The notes under the pieces are model-generated. The model ran no database searches. It had not been told where the DNA came from and saw only the letters and a list, made by a program, of their open reading frames with translations. The translations under genes and the position numbers were made by a program. A stretch of 64,000 bases of DNA from an uncultured Flavobacteriaceae bacterium (lineage in GTDB: Bacteria > Bacteroidota > Bacteroidia > Flavobacteriales > Flavobacteriaceae): positions 62,001-126,000 of the forward strand of contig CAKUPQ010000001.1 in assembly GCA_934675205.1 (NCBI GenBank), given 5' to 3'. This document shows, piece by piece, positions 9,904 to 17,992 of this stretch (positions within the stretch are counted from its first letter, which is position 1; the number at the start of each line of letters is the position of its first letter).

Positions 9904-11187
9904 TTATCTTTTGTCTATATCCACAAAATCTCTGTGGGTATAACCTGTATAGATTTGTCTTGGTCTTCCGATGGGCTCTTTGTTTTCTCTCATTTCTTTC
10001 CATTGAGCAATCCAACCCGGAAGTCTTCCGATAGCGAACATTACGGTAAACATATCTGTCGGAATTCCCAAAGCTCTGTAAATGATTCCCGAATAGAAAT
10101 CCACGTTCGGATATAAGTTTCTCGATTTGAAATATTCGTCTTCCAAAGCTGCTTTTTCAAGTTTTTTGGCAATTCCCAAAATCGGGTCTTCGATTCCTAA
10201 TTCTTCCAAAACATCATCTGCCGCTTTTTTGATAATGGTTGCTCTGGGGTCAAAGTTTTTATAAACCCTATGTCCGAATCCCATAAGGCGGAACGGATCG
10301 TTTTTATCTTTTGCTTTGGCTAAATACTTGTCTGCATCTCCCCCGTCTTTCTGAATTGCCTCAAGCATTTCGAGTACCGCTTGGTTTGCACCTCCGTGAA
10401 GTGGCCCCCAAAGTGCAGAAATTCCTGCAGAAATAGAGGCAAACAATCCTGCGTGTGAAGAACCTACCATTCTTACGGTTGATGCAGAACAGTTTTGTTC
10501 GTGGTCTGCGTGTAAGATGAATAATTTATCCAACGCATTTACAACTTTAGGATTGACTTTGTAAGGTCCTGTCGGAAGTTTGAACATCAAATTCAGGAAA
10601 TTTTCCACGTATCCTATTGTATTATCATAATAGTTTAGCGGATATCCTTCTCTTTTTCTGTATGTCCAAGTTGCGATAACAAGGAATTTCCCTAATGTCT
10701 TACAAACAGCCTGATACATTTCTTCTGCATCATCTACATTGACTGTTTTCGGATTAAAAGCGGTCAAAGCACTCATAAGTGAGGCTAAAATCCCCATTGG
10801 GTGAGCTGTTTTCGGGAATCCGTCAATTACGTTTTTCATATCTTCGTGAACCAACGTATATTTACGAATGTCGTTCTCGAATTTTTCTAGTTGCTTTTTG
10901 TTTGGAAGTTCTCCGAAAACCAAAAGATAACAAACTTCAAGGAAACAAGCCTTATCAGCCAAATCCTCGATAGCATATCCTCTGTAACGCAAAATTCCCT
11001 CTTCTCCATCAAGGTAGGTGATTGCACTGGTACAAGAACCTGTATTTTTATATCCGGGATCCATGGTGATAGCTCCCGATAAAGCTCTTAATTTTTCAAC
11101 ATCAATTCCAACCTCGTTTTCTGTTCCTACGATTACCGGAAATTCATATCTCTTTCCGTCAATCTCTAATATAGCAGTTTTTGACAT
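9904..11187 (-). CDS. gltA: Citrate synthase, hexameric type II form
   Basis: GltA condenses oxaloacetate and acetyl-CoA to citrate at the entry of the TCA cycle. Its 427 residues equal the length of the E. coli type II enzyme, and the catalytic residues align: His264 (PLHGGANQ), His306 (GFGHRVYKN) and Asp363 (NVDFYSG). The N-terminal beta-strand domain (about 1-50) typical of the NADH-sensitive hexameric form is present. A weak -7 element (TAAATTCG on the minus strand, 11,218-11,225) lies about 30 bases upstream, directly against the T-tract of the terminator of the preceding gene. Confidence 0.97.
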   Translation of the reverse strand: MSKTAILEIDGKRYEFPVIVGTENEVGIDVEKLRALSGAITMDPGYKNTGSCTSAITYLDGEEGILRYRGYAIEDLADKACFLEVCYLLVFGELPNKKQLEKFENDIRKYTLVHEDMKNVIDGFPKTAHPMGILASLMSALTAFNPKTVNVDDAEEMYQAVCKTLGKFLVIATWTYRKREGYPLNYYDNTIGYVENFLNLMFKLPTGPYKVNPKVVNALDKLFILHADHEQNCSASTVRMVGSSHAGLFASISAGISALWGPLHGGANQAVLEMLEAIQKDGGDADKYLAKAKDKNDPFRLMGFGHRVYKNFDPRATIIKKAADDVLEELGIEDPILGIAKKLEKAALEDEYFKSRNLYPNVDFYSGIIYRALGIPTDMFTVMFAIGRLPGWIAQWKEMRENKEPIGRPRQIYTGYTHRDFVDIDKR

Positions 11188-11226
11188 ATATAATGGTACT
11201 GTTTTTTTTGATTCCTGCGAATTTAC

Positions 11227-11278
11227 AAAAAAACTTCCGAAACATTTATAAACTTTTGTTATAAATTACTCCGGAAGT
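11227..11278 (-). terminator. Compound hairpin terminator after the isoaspartyl peptidase gene
   Basis: Outer arms ACTTCCG (11,233-11,239) and CGGAAGT (11,272-11,278) enclose inner arms TTTATAA (11,245-11,251) and TTATAAA (11,259-11,265). On the minus strand the hairpin is followed by a run of seven T, as expected for intrinsic termination downstream of the gene at 11,328. Confidence 0.75.
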
Positions 11279-11327
11279 ATTATTTTATTGTAAAAAATGT
11301 TTTAAAATCGGTTTTTTGAAAAGAAAT

Positions 11328-12170
11328 CTATTGAAAAACCTCACTTTTTTCTCCGTCAAAAGAAGCAAAAACCATTTTCGGGTGCGAATCCTGATGATAG
11401 ATATTTCCGTTTTTGTCAATGGCTATTGCTCCTGCAAATCCGTCAAAGGGTTTTAGCTCATCAAACGTTTTGGCAAAAGCGTCTTTCAGAGAAAATCCGT
11501 CTGTAACTCGGGTTACGATTTTTGCAGCCACAGCTCCGCTTACGATATCCTCTCCTACTCCCGTACAGCTTACTCCACAGATTTCATTAGCAAAATTTCC
11601 TGCAACCGTAGCCGAATCCGAAATTCTTCCGACAATCTCAAAACCTTTTCCTCCTGTCGAAGTAGCCACAGCTATTTTTCCGTCTTTATCCAATGCCACA
11701 CAACCTACTGTTCCTGTTCCGTTGGATTTTAGCTTGGTTAAATATTCTTCTCTTCGTTGAGGAATTTCTGTCGAAAATGATTCAAACCCGTTTTTTCGTG
11801 CAAAAGCGGTTGCTCCTTCTCCTCCAAGAATTCGATCATCAACCTCAAGTAATTTTTCGGCTACCTGAACAGGATTTTTTACGTCCTCTATATTAATGAC
11901 TCCACTCATTTTTTTGGAAACTCCGTCCATAATTGAGGCACTCATTCGGATTTTTCCGTCACTCTGAATCTGTGAACCGATTCCTGCATTAAACAAAGTA
12001 TCATCTTCCAAAAGCGAAACCGCATAAATCACAGTTTCTAAAGCAGAATGGGTTTTTAAGTATTCGTAAGACTGCTTTACGATAGCAATAAGAGCCTCTT
12101 GTTTGGCTATTTTGGTTTCGGTATCGGTTGAGGATTCACTAAAAAAACCTCCGTGAATGATTAGTTTCAT
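11328..12170 (-). CDS. iaaA: Isoaspartyl peptidase / plant-type L-asparaginase
   Basis: This is an Ntn-hydrolase that cleaves beta-aspartyl dipeptides and asparagine after autoproteolysis. From the ATG at 12,170 it is 280 residues. The predicted cleavage point and new N-terminal nucleophile is Thr154 (GTVGCVAL), followed by Thr172 in TSTGG. An upstream extension to 12,218 is possible, but its 16 residues are encoded by a repeated palindromic sequence, so I reject it. The N-terminal motif is HGGFF rather than the common HGGAG, which marks a subfamily. It lies just after cyanophycinase, whose beta-Asp-Arg product is the classic substrate of such enzymes. Confidence 0.9.
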   Translation of the reverse strand: MKLIIHGGFFSESSTDTETKIAKQEALIAIVKQSYEYLKTHSALETVIYAVSLLEDDTLFNAGIGSQIQSDGKIRMSASIMDGVSKKMSGVINIEDVKNPVQVAEKLLEVDDRILGGEGATAFARKNGFESFSTEIPQRREEYLTKLKSNGTGTVGCVALDKDGKIAVATSTGGKGFEIVGRISDSATVAGNFANEICGVSCTGVGEDIVSGAVAAKIVTRVTDGFSLKDAFAKTFDELKPFDGFAGAIAIDKNGNIYHQDSHPKMVFASFDGEKSEVFQ

Positions 12171-12176
12171 GTTTTT

Positions 12177-12232
12177 GTTGAATCGTTGATTTGTTAAATC
12201 GTTGAATCGGTTAAACAAATCAACGATTCAAC
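12177..12232. repeat. Intergenic palindromic repeat, TTGAATCGTTGA family
   Basis: A perfect 19 bp inverted repeat (GTTGAATCGTTGATTTGTT at 12,177-12,195 and its complement at 12,214-12,232) surrounds an 18 bp loop that contains another GTTGAATCG. It fills the gap between cphB and the peptidase gene. A diverged copy lies at 46,635-46,707. Confidence 0.8.
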
Positions 12233-12235
12233 ATA

Positions 12236-13111
12236 TTATACGTAATGCGATGCGTGAATATTCATCTGACGGGTATTGATCTCGTAGGTATCGTTCATAC
12301 TCATCACGTGAACAATCAGATTTTTGATAGAAACAGGTTGTCCGAGTTCCACTCTTGTAAGATTGGTATCTGCGATTTTCTGTCCGTCAACCAAAATCAC
12401 AAGTCCTGAACCGATAGCCTCCATATAATTTCCCTCTGTTATCAGAAGTCCTGTATCTTCTCCAAGTCCGATTCCCAATACTTTTGGGTTGGTAACCACA
12501 GCATTAAACAATCTTCCGATTCTTCCTCTCTGAACGAAATGTGTATCAATCACCACATCTCCGATAAGTCCGAGTCCCGAAGTAATCTTGATTTCTCCTT
12601 TCAGAAGAGCCTCCTGACTGCTCCCCTGATAAATCATCGCATCAGATGCTGCTGCTGCTCCTGCAGAAGTTCCGGCATAGATAAATTTTTCGTTTCTGTA
12701 CTTCTCCAAAAGCAAGTCGTGGAAAGGTGTTCCTCCTAAAATTGAAGTCAGACGGAGTTGGTCACCTCCGGTAAACATCACAACATCTGCTTCTTTCAGC
12801 CTGTTTACGTATTCATCTTCAAGAGCCTGTTCGCGTTTTTCGATATACAAAACATCTACGTTTTCTGCTCCCAGATAATTGAACGCTTTTACATATTCAG
12901 GACCGACTTCTCTCGGTACTTTTGAGGCTGTAGTTATAATCTCTATTCTCGATTTTTCTTTGTGCTTTGATTCGTCTAATATACGCTTTAGAATTCCTGT
13001 TTCAAAGAAATTCAGGTTGTTGGCTACATTTGCATCAAACGAGGACTCTGTGAAACTCCCTTTGTCCACAGCACCTCCGATAATCATTAATTTTCCTTTA
13101 ACTTTTTTCAT
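12236..13111 (-). CDS. cphB: Cyanophycinase (peptidase family S51)
   Basis: CphB hydrolyses the storage polymer cyanophycin (multi-L-arginyl-poly-aspartate) to beta-Asp-Arg dipeptides. The 291-residue protein has the nucleophile Ser149 in YAGTSAGAAAASDAM and His191 in DTHFVQRGRIGRLF, matching the Ser/His positions and HF-Q-R-RIGRL motif of characterised cyanophycinases. TGGDQLRL at about 114-121 is also family-typical. The gene precedes the isoaspartyl peptidase by 65 bases, so the two steps of cyanophycin breakdown sit together. No cyanophycin synthetase gene is in the window. Confidence 0.93.
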   Translation of the reverse strand: MKKVKGKLMIIGGAVDKGSFTESSFDANVANNLNFFETGILKRILDESKHKEKSRIEIITTASKVPREVGPEYVKAFNYLGAENVDVLYIEKREQALEDEYVNRLKEADVVMFTGGDQLRLTSILGGTPFHDLLLEKYRNEKFIYAGTSAGAAAASDAMIYQGSSQEALLKGEIKITSGLGLIGDVVIDTHFVQRGRIGRLFNAVVTNPKVLGIGLGEDTGLLITEGNYMEAIGSGLVILVDGQKIADTNLTRVELGQPVSIKNLIVHVMSMNDTYEINTRQMNIHASHYV

Positions 13112-13128
13112 AACCGCAAAAATATAAA

Positions 13129-13252
13129 TTAATTACGAATTACGAATTAGAAATTGCGAATTTTAGTCCGAAGCCCAGAGTCCGAAGTTCGAAGAAAAAA
13201 CACGAAAGTCCGAAGCGATTTACCACTTCGGACTTCGGACTAACAGCTTCGA
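13129..13252. repeat. Mixed intergenic repeats: TACGAATTA and TCCGAAG families
   Basis: Bases 13,129-13,162 carry tandem copies of ATTACGAATT. Bases 13,164-13,252 carry at least five TCCGAAG or CTTCGGA units, including a hairpin of GTCCGAAG (13,208-13,215) with CTTCGGAC (13,226-13,233). Read on the minus strand this hairpin lies just after the gene at 13,254 and is followed by T-rich sequence, so it may also act as its terminator. Confidence 0.65.
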
Positions 13253-13253
13253 A

Positions 13254-14681
13254 CTATTTTTTAACTATCTTCCCTATAACCTCCCCTTCTTGGGTTTTGA
13301 TTTTCAGGATATGAACTCCGTTAGTCAGATTACTTACGTTTTGTCGGGTTTCAAAGTCATTGACTAAACTTGTTCTTACCAATCTTCCCGAAATATCATA
13401 TAATTCGACAGACTGAATCATAGCCTCCGATGTAATGTTGAAATAATCGGTTGTTGGGTTTGGATAAACATTAGCTATAACAGATTTTAATTCTTCTATT
13501 CCTGCAGAAGAATCTCCGTGCAAACGTGTAATATAGTTTTGGGAAATTCCGTTATATTCTGTAAAATATCCTCCTGCCAGAATTTTTCCGTCAGGTTGCA
13601 TAGCCATTGTTACAATAATTGTGCTGGGGGAACCACCATTAAACCCTGCCTCAATGTTAAAGGAAGTATCCAAGCTACCGTCCGTATTCAATCTTGCAAT
13701 ACGGTTTTGGGCTGTACCGTTATAAGCTGTAAAACCACCCCCTATAATAATTTTCCCATCAGGTTGGAGGATAATTACTTCACCAGCACCAGTATTAAGC
13801 CCTGTCCCGATGCTAAACGAGGTGTCTAAAGTTCCGTTGGTGTTCAGTCGGACAATTTTGTTTTGGGTTGTGCCGTTATAAGCTGTAAAATAACCTCCCA
13901 CCAAAATTTTTCCGTCAGGTTGTACAACGATTGCTCTAACAAAATTATTATTAAACCCTGTCCCAATGCTAAAGGAAGTGTCTATGCTACCGTTCGAGTT
14001 CAGACGTATAATACGGTTTTGGGTCGTGCCGTTATAATCTGTAAAACTACCTCCCACAAGAATTTTTCCGTCGGGTTGGAGGGTAATTATTTCAATAGCA
14101 TTATTAAACCCTGTACCGATGTTAAACGAGGTGTCTAAACTTCCGTTTGCGTTTAGACGTACAATACGGTTTTGGGTCGTGCCATTATAATCTGTAAAAC
14201 CACCTCCTATAATAATTTTTCCGTCAGGCTGTACAGCTATTGAGAAAACATGATTATTAAACCCTGTACCGATGTTAAAGGAATCGTCCAAACTACCGTC
14301 CGTGTTCAGACGTATAATACGATTTTGAGGTTGCCAGTTATATTCTGTAAAAGCACCTCCCACAAGAATTTTTCCGTCAGGTTGTAAGGCAGTTGACATA
14401 ACACCCTGAACAAACCCATTTCCGATGTTAAAGGAAGTGTCTAAACTTCCATCTGTATTCAGACGTACAATACGATTTTGGTTTGTTCCGTTATAAAATA
14501 CAAAACTACCTCCCACAAGAATCTTTCCGTCTGGTTGGAGGGTAATTGTTGCAGGATTATTATTAAACCCTGTACCGATGTCAAAGGAAGTGTCTAAACT
14601 TCCCGGAGTCTGAGCATAAAGACCAAAGGTTGCAAAAAATACTAAAATGATTTTAATCTGTGTTTTGTAAAGTGTTTTCAT
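13254..14681 (-). CDS. Secreted delta-60 repeat protein with type A T9SS sorting domain
   Basis: This is a 475-residue exported protein. A signal peptide ends near residue 23 (GLYAQ). Seven delta-60 repeats (each with a QPDGKI-hh-GG core followed by YNGT-QNRI-RLN and GSLDTSF) fill about 28-390; the unit is about 52 residues, giving a DNA period near 156 bp. The last 75 residues form a type A C-terminal sorting domain (VYPNPTTDYFNITS to GKIVKK), so it should leave through SprA and be anchored or released at the surface. The repeat blades suggest a propeller-like adhesive or recognition domain; the ligand is unknown. Its tail is nearly identical to that of the next protein. Confidence 0.9.
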   Translation of the reverse strand: MKTLYKTQIKIILVFFATFGLYAQTPGSLDTSFDIGTGFNNNPATITLQPDGKILVGGSFVFYNGTNQNRIVRLNTDGSLDTSFNIGNGFVQGVMSTALQPDGKILVGGAFTEYNWQPQNRIIRLNTDGSLDDSFNIGTGFNNHVFSIAVQPDGKIIIGGGFTDYNGTTQNRIVRLNANGSLDTSFNIGTGFNNAIEIITLQPDGKILVGGSFTDYNGTTQNRIIRLNSNGSIDTSFSIGTGFNNNFVRAIVVQPDGKILVGGYFTAYNGTTQNKIVRLNTNGTLDTSFSIGTGLNTGAGEVIILQPDGKIIIGGGFTAYNGTAQNRIARLNTDGSLDTSFNIEAGFNGGSPSTIIVTMAMQPDGKILAGGYFTEYNGISQNYITRLHGDSSAGIEELKSVIANVYPNPTTDYFNITSEAMIQSVELYDISGRLVRTSLVNDFETRQNVSNLTNGVHILKIKTQEGEVIGKIVKK

Positions 14682-14724
14682 ATTTAAAAATTTAAGGATT
14701 AGCGTCTAAATATATTAAAATTGT

Positions 14725-17022
14725 TTATTTCTTAACTATTTTTCCTGTAATTTCTCCTTGTTCGGTTTTGATTTTCAGGATATAAACTCCATTGTTCAGG
14801 TTGCTTACATTTTGTCTTGATTCAAAATCATTGACTAAACTTGTTCTTATCAATCTTCCTGAAACATCATATAATTCGACAGACTGAATCATAGCCTCCG
14901 ATGTAATGTTGAAATAATCGGTTGTCGGATTCGGATAAAATCTTACATCAATATTTTTGATATTGTCTTCAATGTTCATTGTGGCTTGGAAAAGCGTAAC
15001 CGCATCATTGGTAATTATCGGATAATTGAAATCAAAATAAATATCGGCTTTGCTCTGTACCGAATCTCCCTCCGAAAGCGAATTAATAGTTTTCATTACC
15101 AATAAAATATTTCCGTGTCCTCCCGAGTCTAACATTATCTGATTGAAAAACACCTCCAAAACATCGTTTTTAATCTGTGCCACAGCATTATGCGAAGTGT
15201 TTAAAAGTCTGATTGAATTAACATCATATTTTTCAGTATCGATTTCCATAGCAACTACAATGTTTTCTGCATAATAATTTCCTGTGTTTTCAAAACGAAT
15301 TACATAATGCAGTTCTTCTCCGATATATTCAGGGAGCACCACATCCCCCTCGATACAGGTAATATCATTCGGGTCATAAGCTCCTACAACCGTTTGATTG
15401 AAAACATAAGTATTGTCCGGCTCATTTTCATCGTCTGTCTGTGGTAAAATAACAGCTATAAACGTAAAAACATCATCAATGTTTACAGGAAAATCAGGAT
15501 CTGTGGGAGTATTGACCTGCATAGTGATTACAAAACTTCTGCTTTCAAAAGGCATTAGGTTTTCGTAACTCCACATAAGCGTACCTGTACTTTGAGTACT
15601 TGGCACTTGAGTGGCAGAAACAAAGCCTAAATAATCATCATCATAAGTAAAGCTGATGCCGTTAGTTTGAGACATTACCTGATTTCCTTTGTTGCGATAA
15701 ACAATTTTATAGGTTGCCTCAAACCCCGGACGTGCAGGGACAATAGGAGCAATAACTACTTCCATATCAGGATTAACTCCATTGGGAGTAATACAAAAGT
15801 TTATAATTTCTTCGTTATTCTCGTTATCTGCAAAAACAACGGTTTCAGTTACAGGATTTACATTGAAAAAGCTCGGGTTTTCTACTTCGGGAGTAATGGT
15901 AAATGTTCCGTCTTGTGTAAAAAACGTGTATTCTCCGTCTTGATTGGTAAACGATGCTCCTCCGTCTGCTCCGTCATCAATAGTTACTTTTGTGAAAATT
16001 GTTATATCATCTGCATTACAGCTACCGCTACTATTAAAAAGTACAGAACCTGTAATGGTATTATAATTTCCTCCGGGAATATAACAATAGGTTGCTATTA
16101 CCTGACCTGTTGCTCCCGATTGGTTTAAATAAGGTAAGATGGCTACCGCTTCATCCTCATCTGCACAAATGTAAATGTTATCGGGAAGATTCCCCCACAT
16201 TTGTGACCAATAAAAGTCTCCTGTATTTGGGTTTAAAATACCTCCATTTTTAATGTTGATATAAGCAAGTTGAGGATTAGATGTTACACTTAAATTTTCA
16301 AGGTTTGGTTGATTAGATAAATTCAACTCTGTTAAGTTATTACTCATACATTGTAAAGTGGTAAGATTGACATTGTTGGAAACATCTAATTCGGTTAAGG
16401 AATTATAATTGACATTTAATGAAATAAGATTAACATTATTAGAAACATCTAATTCAGTCAAGGGATTATTATCAACATATAAGTAAGTAAGATTGGTATT
16501 ATTAGAAACATCTAATTCTGTTATATTATTTACAGCACAACCTAATTCAGCAAGATTAATATTATTAGAAATATCTAAAGACGTTAAGTTATTACCGCTA
16601 CAAGATAACATTATAAGATTAATATTATTAGAAATATCTAAATACATTAAGTTATTAAAATCACACCATAAATGAGTAAGATTAACATTACTGAAAAAAA
16701 ACAACACAGTCAAGTTGTTATCCTCACAACGTAAATGAGTAAGATTAATAAATGCTTCAATACCTGTTAGATCTCCAATATTTGAACCCTGAATAGATAA
16801 TTGATAAACAGCTAACGCTTCACTTACCTGAATTTCTCCGTCATCATTTGTGTCAATTTTGATGTTTTGACCTGTTGCGTTTTTAGCTATGGTATTGCTT
16901 GTACTTGCCTGAAGCAATTTTGCTTTAAAATTTGCATCGGGAATATTGACTATTTGTGCATTCCCTATATTAGAAAACAAAACAACCGTAAATATTCCGA
17001 TAAGGTGTATAATCTTTTTCAT
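14725..17022 (-). CDS. Secreted leucine-rich repeat protein with type A T9SS sorting domain
   Basis: The 765-residue protein has a signal peptide (to about residue 22, GNAQ), then short leucine-rich repeats with consensus LTELDVSNNVNLTxLxxxxN (about 75-260, units of 21-22 residues). A beta-sandwich region follows, with a DUF11/CARDB-like segment (about 395-660; GDVVLPEYIGEELHY-IRFENTG is typical of flavobacterial surface proteins). The type A sorting tail begins at FYPNPTTDYFNI (about 693). The LRR block suggests protein or glycan binding at the cell surface. A 58 bp stretch of the tail (near 14,875-14,932) is identical to the tail of the gene at 13,254. Confidence 0.9.
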   Translation of the reverse strand: MKKIIHLIGIFTVVLFSNIGNAQIVNIPDANFKAKLLQASTSNTIAKNATGQNIKIDTNDDGEIQVSEALAVYQLSIQGSNIGDLTGIEAFINLTHLRCEDNNLTVLFFFSNVNLTHLWCDFNNLMYLDISNNINLIMLSCSGNNLTSLDISNNINLAELGCAVNNITELDVSNNTNLTYLYVDNNPLTELDVSNNVNLISLNVNYNSLTELDVSNNVNLTTLQCMSNNLTELNLSNQPNLENLSVTSNPQLAYINIKNGGILNPNTGDFYWSQMWGNLPDNIYICADEDEAVAILPYLNQSGATGQVIATYCYIPGGNYNTITGSVLFNSSGSCNADDITIFTKVTIDDGADGGASFTNQDGEYTFFTQDGTFTITPEVENPSFFNVNPVTETVVFADNENNEEIINFCITPNGVNPDMEVVIAPIVPARPGFEATYKIVYRNKGNQVMSQTNGISFTYDDDYLGFVSATQVPSTQSTGTLMWSYENLMPFESRSFVITMQVNTPTDPDFPVNIDDVFTFIAVILPQTDDENEPDNTYVFNQTVVGAYDPNDITCIEGDVVLPEYIGEELHYVIRFENTGNYYAENIVVAMEIDTEKYDVNSIRLLNTSHNAVAQIKNDVLEVFFNQIMLDSGGHGNILLVMKTINSLSEGDSVQSKADIYFDFNYPIITNDAVTLFQATMNIEDNIKNIDVRFYPNPTTDYFNITSEAMIQSVELYDVSGRLIRTSLVNDFESRQNVSNLNNGVYILKIKTEQGEITGKIVKK

Positions 17023-17104
17023 AGTAATTATTTTTAGCTAAATTATTTATCTTTTTTTAATTGGTTTTTCTGCAATTAGAATTCGTTGGGTTTCATTTAG
17101 AATT

Positions 17105-17866
17105 TTATAATGTTTTCAAAATTTCCTGTAATCGGTCTTTTTTCCGTTGTGAAACAGGCAGATTGCTGTTATCAGCCATAACCACATAACCTCCGTCTTT
17201 TTTGATATACGATTTCAGATAAGCCAGATTGATTAAATGCGACTGATGAATCCGCTCAAAACCTTGTTCTGACAATAATTCTTCATATTCCTTGAGCGTT
17301 TTTGAAATCAGAATCGGTTTGCTGTTTCGGATATGAAAAGTCGTATAATTATCCGTCGATTCGCATCGGATAATATCACTCACATCAAACAAATGGATTC
17401 CGTCTGTAGTCGAAAGGGCAATCCGTTTGAAATTATCGACTTTCTTACGGATATTTTCCAAAAGCAAATCAATATGGCTGAACGTATCGTTTTTTTTAAC
17501 CGTATTTTTAATTTTTTCGATTACCTTTTGCAATTCATCAGGGTCAACAGGTTTCAACAGAAAATCCAAAGCCGAAAACCGAAAAGCCTTAATCGCATAT
17601 TGCTCGTGAGCCGTAATAAAAACCACTTGCGATGCTATTTTTCCGTTTTTTTCGGTCAATTTTTCGAGGATGTCAAAGCCCGTTCCGTCTGCCAGTTGAA
17701 TGTCCAAAAACACAACCTGCGGATTCAGCCCGTCAATAACCGAAACGGCATCAGACACATTTTCTGCCTCTCCCAAAATCATGATTTCTGGTGCATATCG
17801 ACTCAAAAGAGCTTTCATTCCTTCCCTTAAATTTTTGTCGTCATCTACGAGTATTGCTGTTATCAT
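17105..17866 (-). CDS. LytTR-family response regulator
   Basis: This is a two-component regulator of 253 residues from the ATG at 17,866. The receiver domain (1-120) has Asp8/Asp9/Asp10, the phosphoacceptor Asp55 (VVFLDIQ) and Lys in LLKPVDPDEL. The LytTR DNA-binding domain is C-terminal (about 150-250; FERIHQSHLINLAYLKSY). A longer reading to 17,956 would include sequence from the adjacent palindromic repeat and lacks receiver homology, so it is rejected. The partner kinase lies immediately upstream in transcription (17,993-19,957). The target genes are not evident from the sequence. Confidence 0.92.
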   Translation of the reverse strand: MITAILVDDDKNLREGMKALLSRYAPEIMILGEAENVSDAVSVIDGLNPQVVFLDIQLADGTGFDILEKLTEKNGKIASQVVFITAHEQYAIKAFRFSALDFLLKPVDPDELQKVIEKIKNTVKKNDTFSHIDLLLENIRKKVDNFKRIALSTTDGIHLFDVSDIIRCESTDNYTTFHIRNSKPILISKTLKEYEELLSEQGFERIHQSHLINLAYLKSYIKKDGGYVVMADNSNLPVSQRKKDRLQEILKTL

Positions 17867-17910
17867 TCCCTTTTTCTGTATAATGTATATTGTATTGTTG
17901 TATCTCTGCT

Positions 17911-17991
17911 CTGTCATTGCGAGGAGGCACGACGAAGCAATCTCATAGATTGCCACGTCATTCCGCTACGCTACATTCCTCGCAATGACAG
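17911..17991. repeat. CATTGCGAGGA-type dispersed palindromic element
   Basis: Perfect 15 bp arms CTGTCATTGCGAGGA (17,911-17,925) and TCCTCGCAATGACAG (17,977-17,991) enclose a nested hairpin GCAATCT-CAT-AGATTGC (17,937-17,953). This 81 bp cruciform-like element sits between kinase and regulator genes, ending 2 bases from the kinase stop codon. Similar CATTGCGAGG elements are dispersed in many bacterial genomes. Confidence 0.8.
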
Positions 17992-17992
17992 G

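Noticed and set aside
12171..12218. N-terminal extension of the isoaspartyl peptidase (16 residues)
   Set aside because: It is encoded by the palindromic repeat at 12,177-12,232 and lies before a good ATG at 12,170 that gives the family N terminus.
13500..14640. CRISPR-like regularly spaced repeat
   Set aside because: The repeat is an in-frame protein repeat of about 156 bp, not short direct repeats with unique spacers.
17867..17956. 30-residue extension of the response regulator
   Set aside because: It includes part of the CATTGCGAGGA element and precedes the canonical receiver start MITAILVDDD.
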